The notes beneath the pieces are model-generated. The model was not told the DNA's origin and made no database searches. It saw nothing but the letters and a program-made list of their open reading frames with translations. A stretch of DNA of 19,838 nucleotides from assembly GCF_049651565.1 (NCBI RefSeq), contig NZ_JBASCI010000009.1, forward strand, positions 1 to 19,838. The letters run 5' to 3'. The position numbers and the translations under genes were made by a program. The stretch's first letter is position 1, and each line of letters starts with the position of its first letter. This document shows positions 1-7,859 of this stretch, one piece after another. The DNA comes from Brooklawnia sp049651565 (GTDB lineage: Bacteria > Actinomycetota > Actinomycetes > Propionibacteriales > Propionibacteriaceae).

Positions 1-306
1 TTCGAGATCTTCGAGTATGAACTGGACGGCCGCAATGAGCAGCAGCCGGCCAACTCCGACGTCGGCGGCCACCACCTGGCGTTCTACGTCGACGACATCG
101 ACGCCGCGATCGAGTATCTGAAGGACAGCGGCGTTCGGGTGCTGGGGGAGCCCACCCACAGCAGCGGCCCGGCCAAGGGCCAGCGCTGGGTGTACTTCCT
201 GAGCCCGTGGGGCATGCAGATGGAACTGGTCAGCTTCCCCGATGGCAAGGCCTACCAGGCCGAGCGGGCGCGTCACCTGTGGAACCCGACCCGGCCCGAG
301 CTGTGA
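1..306 (+). CDS. VOC/glyoxalase-fold protein, C-terminal part (5' end outside window)
   Basis: The frame is open from base 1 and leaves 101 residues of a protein whose start lies outside the window. The visible part looks like the second half of a vicinal-oxygen-chelate domain: a beta strand with a conserved His pair (GGHHLAFYV), then the D-D-I-D-A-A-I helix, a GEPTHSSGP loop and a final strand ending in GMQMELVSFP. In this fold the His and the Glu of MELV are usual divalent-metal ligands. Family members include glyoxalase I, dioxygenases, epimerases and resistance proteins, so the reaction cannot be named from this half. Its TGA overlaps the GTG start of the GntR gene (GTGA), so the two are almost certainly co-transcribed and translationally coupled. 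An enzyme of sugar-acid or aromatic catabolism is possible but is only inference. Confidence 0.8.
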   Translation, partial: FEIFEYELDGRNEQQPANSDVGGHHLAFYVDDIDAAIEYLKDSGVRVLGEPTHSSGPAKGQRWVYFLSPWGMQMELVSFPDGKAYQAERARHLWNPTRPEL

Positions 307-1016
307 GCCATGTTGAGGATCTGACGGCTGCCCGCACGGTGCAGGCGTCCCGCATCGTGCAGGAGTTGCGCGAGCAGATCCTGGACGGCGACCGGGCGCC
401 GGGCTCGCGGCTCGGGCAGGAGTTGCTGGCGGCCGAGTTCGGGGCCTCCCGGATGCCGATCCGGGAGGCGCTGCGGGCGCTGGAGGCCGAGGGCCTGGTG
501 ATCGTCAAGCCGCACTCCGGTGCCTGGGTGGCAGGCCTGGACGCCGAGGAGTTCGAGCAGTGCTACAAGCTGCGCGAGGCGGTTGAGCCGATGGTGATAG
601 TGGAGTCGCTGCCCCACCTCGGCGCCGAGCAGATCGACCGGGCCGCCGAACTGGCCGACAGGATCGAGGCGACCGGCGGGGCCCGTGGGCTGCGGGAGTT
701 CATGTCGCTGGACCGGGAGTTCCACCTGCTCACCTATGCCGGCGCGACCTACCCGTTCCTGACCGAGCTGGTGACCAGGCTGTGGAACACCACCCAGCCG
801 TACCGCCGCGAACTGGTGCGTCGAATGCCCGACGAGGCGTTCCGTTCAACCTGCGCCGAGCACACCCTGATCGTCGACGCGCTGCGCCGTCGTGATCCGG
901 ACGCCGCGTCCGCGCTGGTGCGGTTGCACATTCACCGCACCCGGATGGCGCTGGCAGACTATGGCGACGTGGACTGGACCGATGAACCCAAGAGCCGGAG
1001 GATCCTCAATGACTGA
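303..1016 (+). CDS. GntR-family transcriptional regulator, FCD (FadR-type) subfamily
   Basis: A 237-residue protein if translation starts at GTG 303, which overlaps the upstream stop as GTGA. The open frame runs further upstream to 207, but that part lies in the coding region of the VOC gene and looks unrelated to the family. The N-terminal winged helix-turn-helix is typical of GntR (ASRIVQELREQILDG, then EFGASRMPIREALRALEAEGLV at about residues 18-67). The C-terminal all-helical FCD domain keeps likely metal/ligand positions: Asp and His in LDREFH, His in CAEHTLIV and His in RLHIHRTR. FCD regulators commonly sense small organic or sugar acids. The gene overlaps the downstream SDR by 8 bases, so it probably controls this operon. 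The operon promoter lies outside the window, so no operator can be shown. Confidence 0.9.
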   Translation: MSHVEDLTAARTVQASRIVQELREQILDGDRAPGSRLGQELLAAEFGASRMPIREALRALEAEGLVIVKPHSGAWVAGLDAEEFEQCYKLREAVEPMVIVESLPHLGAEQIDRAAELADRIEATGGARGLREFMSLDREFHLLTYAGATYPFLTELVTRLWNTTQPYRRELVRRMPDEAFRSTCAEHTLIVDALRRRDPDAASALVRLHIHRTRMALADYGDVDWTDEPKSRRILND

Positions 1017-1773
1017 CGTACTGGACCTGTTCAAGTTGACCGGACGCCGCGCCATCGTCACCGGCGGTGGCCGCGGCATCGGGATGGCGATCGCCAGGGC
1101 GCTGGGCGAGGCCGGCGCGCAGGTGGCGCTGGTCTCCCGCACCGCAGAGCAGTTGGCGGCGGCGACCGCGGAGGTGCCGAACTCGGTGGCGGTGCCGGCC
1201 GACGTGATGACGGTCTCGCCGGTGAAGCTGGTCGACGATTGTGAGGCGGCGCTGGGCGGGCCGATCGACATCGTGGTGCACGCCGCCGGCTTCCAGCACC
1301 GTCAACCGGCAGTTGACTACCCTGTCGAGCAATGGGATCGGCTGATCCGGGTGCACCTGACCGCCCCGTTCCTGATCAGCCAGGAACTGGGTCGCCGCCA
1401 GTTGGCGAGCGGACGCCCGGCCAGCCACGTCTTCATCGGCTCGTTGAACAACCTGCAGTCGGTGGTGCCTGACATCCCGGCCTACGCGGCCGCCAAGTCA
1501 GGGATCGGAGGAGTGCTGCGGGCGCTCAGCAAGGAGTGGTCGGGTCGCGGGATCCGCTGCAACGGGGTGGCGCCGGGCTGGGTGCGCACCGAGCTCACCG
1601 AGGCGCTGTTCTCCGATCCGCAGAAGTCGGCGGCGATCCTGGCGCGCATTCCGATGGGACGCCTGGCCGAGCCCAGCGAGATGGCGACCACGGCGCTGTT
1701 CCTGGCCAGCGACGCGTCCAGCTATATCACCGGCCAGATGCTGGTGGTGGACGGGGGTTGGACGACTTCCTGA
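1009..1773 (+). CDS. SDR-family NAD(P)-dependent oxidoreductase
   Basis: A 254-residue classical short-chain dehydrogenase starting at ATG 1009, inside the end of the GntR gene. An open frame extends upstream to 892 but has no family resemblance. The nucleotide-binding motif TGGGRGIG is at residues 18-25, the HAAG motif follows beta-4, and the active-site Tyr159 and Lys163 sit in AYAAAKSG. Ser145 in FIGSLNN is the likely third catalytic residue, one position further from the Tyr than usual. The C-terminus (TGQMLVVDGGWTTS) is typical. The opening DLFKLTGRRAIVTG resembles gluconate 5-dehydrogenase and 2-deoxy-gluconate 3-dehydrogenase, so a sugar-acid substrate is plausible but not proven. It is the last gene of the operon with the VOC protein and the GntR regulator; the ribose promoter begins 76 bases downstream. 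Confidence 0.9.
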   Translation: MTDVLDLFKLTGRRAIVTGGGRGIGMAIARALGEAGAQVALVSRTAEQLAAATAEVPNSVAVPADVMTVSPVKLVDDCEAALGGPIDIVVHAAGFQHRQPAVDYPVEQWDRLIRVHLTAPFLISQELGRRQLASGRPASHVFIGSLNNLQSVVPDIPAYAAAKSGIGGVLRALSKEWSGRGIRCNGVAPGWVRTELTEALFSDPQKSAAILARIPMGRLAEPSEMATTALFLASDASSYITGQMLVVDGGWTTS

Positions 1774-1849
1774 ACGAAGTGGTCGCAGCCACAACAAGGT
1801 GATCGCCCCAAGTCGGCTACCTCTCCTGCTGACTCCAGCGCCGAAACAC

Positions 1850-1878
1850 TTGACACGTGCCGGCAGGCTGTCTACGCT
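1850..1878 (+). promoter_or_regulatory. Promoter of the ribose operon
   Basis: A perfect -35 hexamer TTGACA (1850-1855) is followed after 17 bases by TACGCT (1873-1878), which fits the loose TANNNT form of actinobacterial -10 elements. The predicted start point, near 1885, falls inside the operator palindrome. The leader to the rbsR ATG at 1930 would be about 45 bases. No other promoter is visible before rbsA, so all six genes probably depend on this one. Confidence 0.65.
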
Positions 1879-1881
1879 GCA

Positions 1882-1908
1882 TGTAATCGATTACAGAAAT
1901 CGTTTACA
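1882..1908 (+). promoter_or_regulatory. LacI-type operator: perfect palindrome plus a second overlapping-type site
   Basis: TGTAATCGATTACA (1882-1895) is a perfect 14-base palindrome with the central CG typical of LacI-family operators. Immediately after it, AGAAATCGTTTACA (1895-1908) has the same central CG and one good half-site (CGTTTACA) but a poor left half. The two centres are 13 bases apart. The pair sits over the predicted transcription start and upstream of rbsR, so autoregulation of the operon by RbsR is the simple reading. Confidence 0.75.
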
Positions 1909-1929
1909 TCCATACTGGACGGCAGTCAC

Positions 1930-2967
1930 ATGGCAACCATCAAGGACGTAGCGCACACCGCTGGCGTGTCGGTTGCGTCGGTCTCGCGGGTGTTCAGTAA
2001 TCACGAGTCCGTTTCGCCGCAGATGCGCGAAAAGGTCCTCGCCGCGGCCGAGGAGCACAGCTTCCGGCCCAACGCGATGGGGCGGGCGCTGCGCCGTACC
2101 GGTACTCGCACGATCGGCCTGGTCGTGTCTGATCTGCTCAACCCCTTCTTCACCCAACTGGCTCGCGCGGTCGAGGATGCCGCCCGCGAGGCTGGTTACC
2201 TGATGATCGTCGGCAATGCCGACGAGAAGCCTGAGCAACAGGACCTCTACGTGCAGACCCTGCTCGAGCGTCAAGTTGACGGCATGATCGTCGTCCCCAC
2301 CATCGAAACCTCCGAGCTGCTACGCGAGGCCGCCGAGTTGAACCGCCACCTGGTCCTCCTCGACCGCCCGGCCAACGACGTGCATGCCCCCCTGATCGCC
2401 TCCGACACCGCTCCCGCGATCACTCAGCTCGTCGACCACCTGGTGGCGACCGGGCGCCGCGACATCGGCGTCATCGCCGGTTCACGTGCGGCGGGCACCG
2501 CCCGCGAGCGAGTGGACGCCCTTCGCAGTGCGCTCGCGGTCCACGGCATCGAGCTGCCGCCCGAGCGCATCTGGGCCGGCACGTTCAGACGAGAGTCCGG
2601 GCTGGCGTGCATGACGCGCATGCTCGACGAGCGGACAACTCCCGAGGCGCTGCTGATCTCCAACGGTGAGATGGCCCTCGGCGCACTTGAGGCGCTGACG
2701 ACTCACGCCGGCGGCGTTCCGTCGGTGCCCAACGACATCGCCCTGGCCTGCATAGATGACCTCGACATGTTCGCCTGGCTCCGGCCTTCTGTGACGGCTA
2801 TTGCACAACCCACGCGCGAACTCGGACGCCATGCGTTCGAGGCGCTCCTCGACCGGATCAACGGCCACGAGGTTTCCGCCACGCGCATCGCTTGCACCTT
2901 GCACCTGCGCGCCTCCACCGCACCCCGCGTGGCCCACCACGCGTCAGAAAGGCATGCCCATGAGTGA
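1930..2967 (+). CDS. rbsR: LacI-family repressor of the ribose operon
   Basis: A 345-residue LacI-family regulator. The N-terminal helix-turn-helix is clear (ATIKDVAHTAGVSVASVSRV, residues 2-21), followed by the hinge region (NAMGRALRRTGTRTIGLVV). The rest is a periplasmic-binding-protein-like sugar sensor domain (SDLLNPFFTQLARAVEDAA, then VDGMIVVPT and the P-x-D-I-A-L-A-C-I-D-D region near residue 275). Its place as first gene of the ribose transport operon, behind a LacI-type operator, identifies it as the ribose repressor; ribose or a phosphorylated derivative would be the expected inducer. The stop codon at 2965-2967 overlaps the rbsA start by 8 bases. The extreme C-terminus is unusually His-rich (AHHASERHAHE), probably with no functional meaning. 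Confidence 0.9.
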   Translation: MATIKDVAHTAGVSVASVSRVFSNHESVSPQMREKVLAAAEEHSFRPNAMGRALRRTGTRTIGLVVSDLLNPFFTQLARAVEDAAREAGYLMIVGNADEKPEQQDLYVQTLLERQVDGMIVVPTIETSELLREAAELNRHLVLLDRPANDVHAPLIASDTAPAITQLVDHLVATGRRDIGVIAGSRAAGTARERVDALRSALAVHGIELPPERIWAGTFRRESGLACMTRMLDERTTPEALLISNGEMALGALEALTTHAGGVPSVPNDIALACIDDLDMFAWLRPSVTAIAQPTRELGRHAFEALLDRINGHEVSATRIACTLHLRASTAPRVAHHASERHAHE

Positions 2968-4468
2968 TGCAGCCCCCATCTTGCGCGTCGAGGGGATCGT
3001 CAAGCGCTTTCCCGGTGTCGTCGCCCTGGGCGGGGTCTCCTTCGACCTCGTGCCCGGAGAGGTACACGTACTACTCGGCGAGAACGGTGCCGGCAAGTCC
3101 ACGTTGATCAAGTGCCTGGCAGGCGTCCACCAGCCCGACGAGGGAAGGATCTTCGTCGACGGACAACCGGTGAACCTCCACGGCACCGCGGACGCCGAGC
3201 GGCTCGGCATCGCCACCATCCACCAGGAGTTCAACCTGGTCACCCAGCTCAGCGTGGCCGAGAACGTGATGCTCGGACGTCAGCCGCGGGTTGCGGGTGT
3301 CGTCAAGACCGGCGAGATGAACCGCCTGGCCACCACCGCGATGTCGCGCGTCGGGCTCGCGATCGACCCGCGGACTCCCGTTTCCAGCTTGGGCGTCGCT
3401 CGCCAGCAGCTCGTCGAAATCGCCAAGGCACTCAGCCTCGACGCTCGCATCCTCATCATGGACGAGCCGACGGCCGCGCTCGCCGACGACGAGGTCGACA
3501 GGCTGCTGAACCTGATGAACGAGCTGCGCTCGCGGGGTGTGGCCATCATCTTCATCTCCCACCACCTCGACGAGATCCGGCGCATCGGCGACAGGGTGAC
3601 CGTGCTGCGCGACGGACAGTCCATCACCACGGTGCCCGCCTCGACATCGACCGACGAACTGGTCCGGCTGATGGTCGGCCGGTCGATAGACGCCCAGTAC
3701 CCAAGGGTGCGCGGCGAGGTCGGCGAGACGCTGCTGGCGGTTGAGGGCCTCACGGCCAAGGGCCGGTTCGAAGACGTCAGCTTCGAGGTACGAGCAGGCG
3801 AGGTGGTAGGCCTGGCCGGGTTGGTCGGTGCTGGGCGCACCGAGGTGCTACGAGCCATCTTCGGGGCCGACGACTTCGACTCCGGCAGCATCGCTGTCCG
3901 GGGTAAGAAGAGCCGGGCCCGGGGTATCGGGCGCGCGATCGGCCAGCACCTGGGTCTGGTCCCCGAGGACCGCAAGCAGCAGGGGCTGGTGCTGGGGGCG
4001 TCGGTGGGGGAGAACTTGGGTCTTGTCAAACTCAGGGACGCCTCATCAGGCGGGCTGGTCAATAGGCGTGCCCTCGCCGACCTCGCCCGGCGGGGGATCA
4101 AGAACCTTGGCATCCGAACGCCGTCCGCCAATGTCGCCGTCAAGAACCTGTCGGGCGGAAACCAGCAGAAGGTCGTCATGGGGAAGTGGCTCCTGGCCGA
4201 CCCCACTGTGCTGCTGCTCGACGAACCGACCCGCGGCGTCGACGTCGGCGCCAAGGTCGAGATCTACAACCTCATCAACGAGATGACCGCCTCAGGCCGC
4301 GGCGTCCTCATGGCCTCGTCCGACCTGCCCGAGGTGCTTGGAATCAGCGACCGGATCCTGGTCATGGCCCAAGGCCGAATCGTCGGCCAACTAAGTCACG
4401 AAGAAGCGACGCCGGACGCCGTCATGGCCCTGGCCGTGCAAGAAATGGAGTCCACCCGTGCTCACTGA
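2960..4468 (+). CDS. rbsA: Ribose ABC transporter ATP-binding protein (two ATPase domains)
   Basis: A 502-residue cytoplasmic ATPase that powers sugar import through RbsC. ATG 2960 is chosen over ATG 2954 because the AGAAAGG ribosome binding site (2946-2952) is 7 bases before it and only 1 base before the other; the resulting length matches RbsA proteins. The first ATPase domain has Walker A GENGAGKST (residues 40-48) and Walker B ILIMDEPTAAL (D168, E169). The second domain has the degenerate Walker A usual in this family, GLVGAGR, with Arg293 replacing Lys. It is followed by the signature LSGGNQQ (from residue 397) and the Walker B LLLDEPTRG (D421, E422). This split of one intact and one altered site is characteristic of the RbsA/MglA/XylG group. 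The gene overlaps rbsR by 8 bases and rbsC by 11. Confidence 0.95.
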   Translation: MSDAAPILRVEGIVKRFPGVVALGGVSFDLVPGEVHVLLGENGAGKSTLIKCLAGVHQPDEGRIFVDGQPVNLHGTADAERLGIATIHQEFNLVTQLSVAENVMLGRQPRVAGVVKTGEMNRLATTAMSRVGLAIDPRTPVSSLGVARQQLVEIAKALSLDARILIMDEPTAALADDEVDRLLNLMNELRSRGVAIIFISHHLDEIRRIGDRVTVLRDGQSITTVPASTSTDELVRLMVGRSIDAQYPRVRGEVGETLLAVEGLTAKGRFEDVSFEVRAGEVVGLAGLVGAGRTEVLRAIFGADDFDSGSIAVRGKKSRARGIGRAIGQHLGLVPEDRKQQGLVLGASVGENLGLVKLRDASSGGLVNRRALADLARRGIKNLGIRTPSANVAVKNLSGGNQQKVVMGKWLLADPTVLLLDEPTRGVDVGAKVEIYNLINEMTASGRGVLMASSDLPEVLGISDRILVMAQGRIVGQLSHEEATPDAVMALAVQEMESTRAH

Positions 4469-5450
4469 TACCGCCCCCGCCGCGCCGAACAACTCAGCCC
4501 GCGCCGCAGCCCTGTCGGGCCGTACCCGAGAGATGCTCCGTCAGCAGGGGGCTCTCGGTGCCCTGCTGGTGCTGGTCATCATCATGGCCATCCTCAGCCC
4601 GGTGTTCCTCAGCCCCCAGAACCTCATCAACGTCGGGACCCAGGCGGCCGTCGTGGCAATCCTCGCGTTCGGTCAGACGTTCGTCATCGTGTCCGCTGGC
4701 ATCGACCTGGCGGTGGGATCGGTTGCCGCGCTGTCGGCAATCGTCACCGGATACAGTGCCGCCACGCTCGGCCTACCCGCCTGGGTCGCCATCCTGCTGG
4801 GGCTGGGTACCGGGGTGGCGACCGGCCTGGTGAGCGGCGCCCTGATCAGTTATGGGCGCCTGCCAGCCTTCATCGCCACCATGGCCATGTTGTCCGTCGC
4901 CCGAGGGCTCGCGCTCGTCATCTCCAACGGCGTCCCGGTACCGCAGCCGCCCGAGGTGGCCTTCTTCGGATCGACCCTGTGGGGCTGGCTCCCGGTACCG
5001 CTGCTCGTCATGGTCGTGCTCGGCGTCCTGGCCGCGTTCATCCTCAACCGCACCTACGTGGGCCGATGCATGTACGCCATCGGCGGTAACGAGGAGGCAG
5101 CCCGGCTGTCCGGGATCAACGTCGGACGCCAGAAGCTCATCATCTACGCCCTCTCCGGCGGCTTCGCTGCGGTGGCCGGCCTGGTGCTTGCCGGCCGTCT
5201 GGTCTCGGGGCAGCCGCAGGCCGCCGCCGGCTACGAGCTGGACGCCATCGCCGCAGTCGTCATCGGAGGAGCCAGCCTGGCCGGTGGCAAGGGGCGGGCT
5301 TTCGGCACCTTCGTTGGGGCGCTTGTGCTGGCCGTGATCCGCAACGGCCTCAACCTACTCAACGTCTCCTCCTTCTGGCAGCAGGTCGTGATCGGCATCG
5401 TGATCGCTCTCGCCGTTCTCACTGACACCCTGCGCCGCAAGTCGGCATGA
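4458..5450 (+). CDS. rbsC: Ribose ABC transporter permease
   Basis: A 330-residue membrane permease of the RbsC/BPD_transp_2 family that forms the sugar channel and is driven by RbsA. The GTG start at 4458 lies inside the end of rbsA and has a GGAG ribosome binding site (4447-4450) 7 bases upstream. Hydrophobic segments run through most of the protein (for example ALLVLVIIMAILSPVFL, LLVMVVLGVLAAFIL and VVIGIVIALAVLTDTL). Family hallmarks are visible: GQTFVIVSAGIDLAVGSVAA near the N-terminus, the coupling-region motif AIGGNEEAARLSGINV, and AVVIGGASLAGGKG, as in ribose, xylose and galactose permeases. The TGA is immediately followed by a possible overlapping ATG of the rbsB frame at 5447. Confidence 0.94.
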   Translation: MLTDTAPAAPNNSARAAALSGRTREMLRQQGALGALLVLVIIMAILSPVFLSPQNLINVGTQAAVVAILAFGQTFVIVSAGIDLAVGSVAALSAIVTGYSAATLGLPAWVAILLGLGTGVATGLVSGALISYGRLPAFIATMAMLSVARGLALVISNGVPVPQPPEVAFFGSTLWGWLPVPLLVMVVLGVLAAFILNRTYVGRCMYAIGGNEEAARLSGINVGRQKLIIYALSGGFAAVAGLVLAGRLVSGQPQAAAGYELDAIAAVVIGGASLAGGKGRAFGTFVGALVLAVIRNGLNLLNVSSFWQQVVIGIVIALAVLTDTLRRKSA

Positions 5451-5488
5451 CCACCTCATCAACCCAACCACCGAAAGGAACCCGTACC

Positions 5489-6439
5489 ATGTCCCGATCC
5501 ACGTCCCGTCCCCGCCCGCGCGTTCGCATCGCCGCTGCGCTGGCGGTGGGCGCACTCCTGCTGGCCAGCTGCTCCCAAGGGTCGAACACCGCCTCCGGCG
5601 GGGACGGCGAGCAGGTCAAGCTCGGCATGTCCATCTCGACGCTGAACAATCCGTTCTTCGTCTCGTTGCAGAAGGGAGCCCAGGATGCGGCCGCGGCCGC
5701 CGGAGCAGAGCTGATCGTCACTGACGCCCGCGACGACGCCACCCAGCAGGCCAATCAGGTGCAGAACTTCCAGACCCAGCAGGTCCAGGCCGTGCTGATC
5801 AACCCTGTCGACTCCGACGCCGCGGGCCCGATCGTCTCCCCCCTCATCGCAGCCAACATCCCCGTTGTTGCGGTGGACCGCGCCGTCAATGGTGCCGAGG
5901 TGAACGCGTTCGTCGCCTCCGACAACGTGGCCGGCGGCAAGTTGGCGGCTGAGGCGCTCGCCGAAGCCATCGGCGAAAGCGGGCAGGTCATCGTGCTGCA
6001 GGGCGTGGCCGGCACCACGGCGTCCCGCGAGCGTGGCCAAGGCTTCGAGGAGGGCATCGCGCAGTTCCCCGACATCGAGGTCGTGGCCAAGCAGCCCGCC
6101 GACTTCGATCGCACCAAGGGCCTCGACGTGGCCACCAACCTGTTGCAGGCACACCCGCAGGCCGTGGGTATCTTTGCCGAGAACGACGAGATGGCGCTCG
6201 GCGCTATCCAAGCCTTGGGCGCGCGCGCAGGCGGCGATGTGAAGGTGGTCGGCTTCGATGGCACCGATGACGGCGTGGCAGCGATCAAGGCCGGCACGAT
6301 GTACGCGTCGATCGCCCAGCAGCCGGAGGAACTGGGCAAGCAGGCCGTCGAGGCAGCCGTGAAGCTGGCCCGCGGCGAAGCGGTCGAGCAGGCGATCTCG
6401 GTCCCGGTGGTCGTCCTCGACAAGGACTCCGCCCCGTGA
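5489..6439 (+). CDS. rbsB: Ribose ABC transporter substrate-binding lipoprotein
   Basis: A 316-residue sugar-binding protein. ATG 5489 is preferred because GAAAGGA (5473-5479) is 9 bases upstream and because it gives a compact lipoprotein signal peptide. An alternative ATG at 5447 overlaps the rbsC stop but would add a 14-residue tail with no signal character. The signal has a basic start (RPRPRVR), a hydrophobic core and the lipobox LLAS-C with the lipidated Cys at residue 28, so the protein is expected to be anchored on the outer face of the membrane. The mature part is a type I periplasmic-binding fold: LNNPFFVSLQKGA near the start, QAVLINPVDSDA, then FAENDEMALGAIQAL and VVGFDGTDDGVAAIKAG in the second lobe, all as in RbsB. 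It overlaps rbsK by 4 bases (GTGA). Confidence 0.94.
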   Translation: MSRSTSRPRPRVRIAAALAVGALLLASCSQGSNTASGGDGEQVKLGMSISTLNNPFFVSLQKGAQDAAAAAGAELIVTDARDDATQQANQVQNFQTQQVQAVLINPVDSDAAGPIVSPLIAANIPVVAVDRAVNGAEVNAFVASDNVAGGKLAAEALAEAIGESGQVIVLQGVAGTTASRERGQGFEEGIAQFPDIEVVAKQPADFDRTKGLDVATNLLQAHPQAVGIFAENDEMALGAIQALGARAGGDVKVVGFDGTDDGVAAIKAGTMYASIAQQPEELGKQAVEAAVKLARGEAVEQAISVPVVVLDKDSAP

Positions 6440-7377
6440 CCATCGTCGTCATCGGTTCCGCCAACGCCGATCTCATCGTCCAGGTGGATCGGCGTCCCGG
6501 CGGCGGGGAGACCGTACTCGGATCCGACTTGGTGATCGCCGCCGGCGGCAAGGGAGCCAACCAGGCCGTCGCGGCCGGGCTCCTTGGTGCGGCGGTGGAG
6601 TTCATCGGCTGCGTCGGGTCAGACACCACGGGCCAGATGCTCCGTGCGTCGCTGGACGCCGCGGGTGTGGGCACCTCAGGCCTCGCCGCCACTTCGGACG
6701 CGACCGGTACGGCCATGATCATGGTCACTCCCGACGGCGAGAACTCCATTGTGGTCTCGCCAGGCGCAAACCGCCGCGTGACCCCGGAGTATCTCGACCA
6801 GTGCGCCGCCGTGCTGCATGACGCCAAGCTTGTCGTCATGCAGCACGAGGTGCCCCTCGAGACCGTCAAGAGTGTCGCGGCGCGCTGCCGCCAGATCGGC
6901 GTGCGGTTCCTGCTCAACGCGGCGCCCGCAGCAGAGGTGCCCGACGAGGTGCTCGCAACGTGCGACCCGCTGGTAGTCAACGAAACCGAGGCGGCGATCG
7001 TCGCAGGGGTAGGGCCGGAGGAAGGCATCGGGCCCGCGGTACTGGCCCGGCGTCTCTTAGCGCGCGGGGCACGCAGCGTCGTGGTCACGCTCGGCGCCGA
7101 GGGCTCGTTGGCCGTGGCGCATGACGGCGAGGAGATCACCCAGCCAGCCCAGGCGGTTACTGCGGTGGACACCACCGGTGCTGGCGACGCCTTCGTGGGC
7201 GGCATGGCCACCGCGCTTGCGTCCGGCGAAGGCCTGCGTGAGGCCTTGGCGCTCGGGACCCGGGTCGCCGCGCTGGCTGTCCAGCGCCCAGGTGCGCAGG
7301 CTTCATACCCGAGCGCCGCGGAGCTGAGCGGCGCGGCCATGAAATCGGGCGCGGCGGAAGGGGTGGGGGGACGATGA
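6436..7377 (+). CDS. rbsK: Ribokinase (PfkB family)
   Basis: A 313-residue PfkB-family sugar kinase that phosphorylates imported ribose to ribose 5-phosphate with ATP, feeding the pentose phosphate pathway. The N-terminal family motif is GGKGANQAVAAG (residues 37-48). The C-terminal motif DTTGAGDAFVGG contains the anion hole and the catalytic base Asp251. The early GSANADLIVQVDRRPGGGE stretch is typical of ribokinase rather than fructokinase. The start is GTG 6436, overlapping the rbsB stop, with AAGGA (6422-6426) 9 bases upstream. One TTA codon (7057-7059), rare in GC-rich actinobacteria, lies in the RRLLARG stretch. The gene overlaps rbsD by 4 bases (ATGA). Confidence 0.94.
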   Translation: MTIVVIGSANADLIVQVDRRPGGGETVLGSDLVIAAGGKGANQAVAAGLLGAAVEFIGCVGSDTTGQMLRASLDAAGVGTSGLAATSDATGTAMIMVTPDGENSIVVSPGANRRVTPEYLDQCAAVLHDAKLVVMQHEVPLETVKSVAARCRQIGVRFLLNAAPAAEVPDEVLATCDPLVVNETEAAIVAGVGPEEGIGPAVLARRLLARGARSVVVTLGAEGSLAVAHDGEEITQPAQAVTAVDTTGAGDAFVGGMATALASGEGLREALALGTRVAALAVQRPGAQASYPSAAELSGAAMKSGAAEGVGGR

Positions 7378-7763
7378 AGCGGCGCGGCATCCTCAACGCC
7401 GACCTGTCGGCTGCCCTGGCCCGGCTCGGACACACCGACCTCATCGTCATCGGGGACTGCGGGCTACCGCGCCCTCCCGGCGTGCCAGTGGTGGACTTGG
7501 CCGTGACTTTCGGCGTCCCGAGCTTCGCCGACGTCGTGCGTGCGCTTGCGGACGAGATTGTCGTGGAGCAGGCGTGGATCGCCGAGGAGACCGTCGATGC
7601 TAACCCCGCGATCCAGCCCTTGGTCGCGGAGTGCTTCGGTGAGCCCGAAACCATCAGCCATGAAGAGCTCAAGGCCAGATCGGCCGCCGCGGTGCTAGTC
7701 GTGCGCACCGGCGAGGCGACTGCCTATGCCAACGTGATTGTGCGGTGTGGCGTCCCCTTCTGA
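7374..7763 (+). CDS. rbsD: D-ribose pyranase
   Basis: A 129-residue RbsD/FucU-family mutarotase that interconverts the pyranose and furanose forms of ribose, giving ribokinase the form it uses. Conserved active-site residues are visible: His20 in RLGHTD, Asp28 in GDCGLP, His96 in ISHEELK, and Tyr118 and Asn120 in AYANVIVRCGVPF at the C-terminus. The length is close to the family norm. It starts at ATG 7374 within the rbsK stop, behind a G-rich stretch, and is the last gene of the ribose operon. A perfect hairpin begins 12 bases after its stop. Confidence 0.94.
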   Translation: MKRRGILNADLSAALARLGHTDLIVIGDCGLPRPPGVPVVDLAVTFGVPSFADVVRALADEIVVEQAWIAEETVDANPAIQPLVAECFGEPETISHEELKARSAAAVLVVRTGEATAYANVIVRCGVPF

Positions 7764-7774
7764 AGCCAGCGCTT

Positions 7775-7794
7775 CGCACGGGGTGAGCCGTGCG
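7775..7794 (+). terminator. Hairpin after the ribose operon, likely terminator
   Basis: CGCACGG (7775-7781), a 6-base loop GGTGAG and CCGTGCG (7788-7794) form a perfect 7-base-pair GC-rich stem, starting 12 bases after the rbsD stop. There is no T run, as is common for actinobacterial terminators. A weaker 5-base-pair stem (GAAGC/GCTTC, 7762-7775) directly precedes it. Confidence 0.5.
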
Positions 7795-7859
7795 TCGATG
7801 AGGCCACGGCTGCTGTTGAGGACGCCCGGTCGCGGGTTGTGGCGGGGAGGCAGCAGCAG

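Noticed and set aside
1783..1796. Small hairpin GTGG/CCAC after the first SDR gene as a terminator
   Set aside because: Only 4 base pairs with no T run; too weak to call.
3806..3841. Arg in place of Walker A Lys in the second RbsA domain as a loss of function
   Set aside because: This substitution is normal for RbsA-type ATPases and does not indicate decay.
5447..5488. ATG 5447 as the rbsB start, overlapping the rbsC stop
   Set aside because: It adds a polar tail before the signal peptide, while ATG 5489 has a good ribosome binding site and gives a normal lipoprotein signal.
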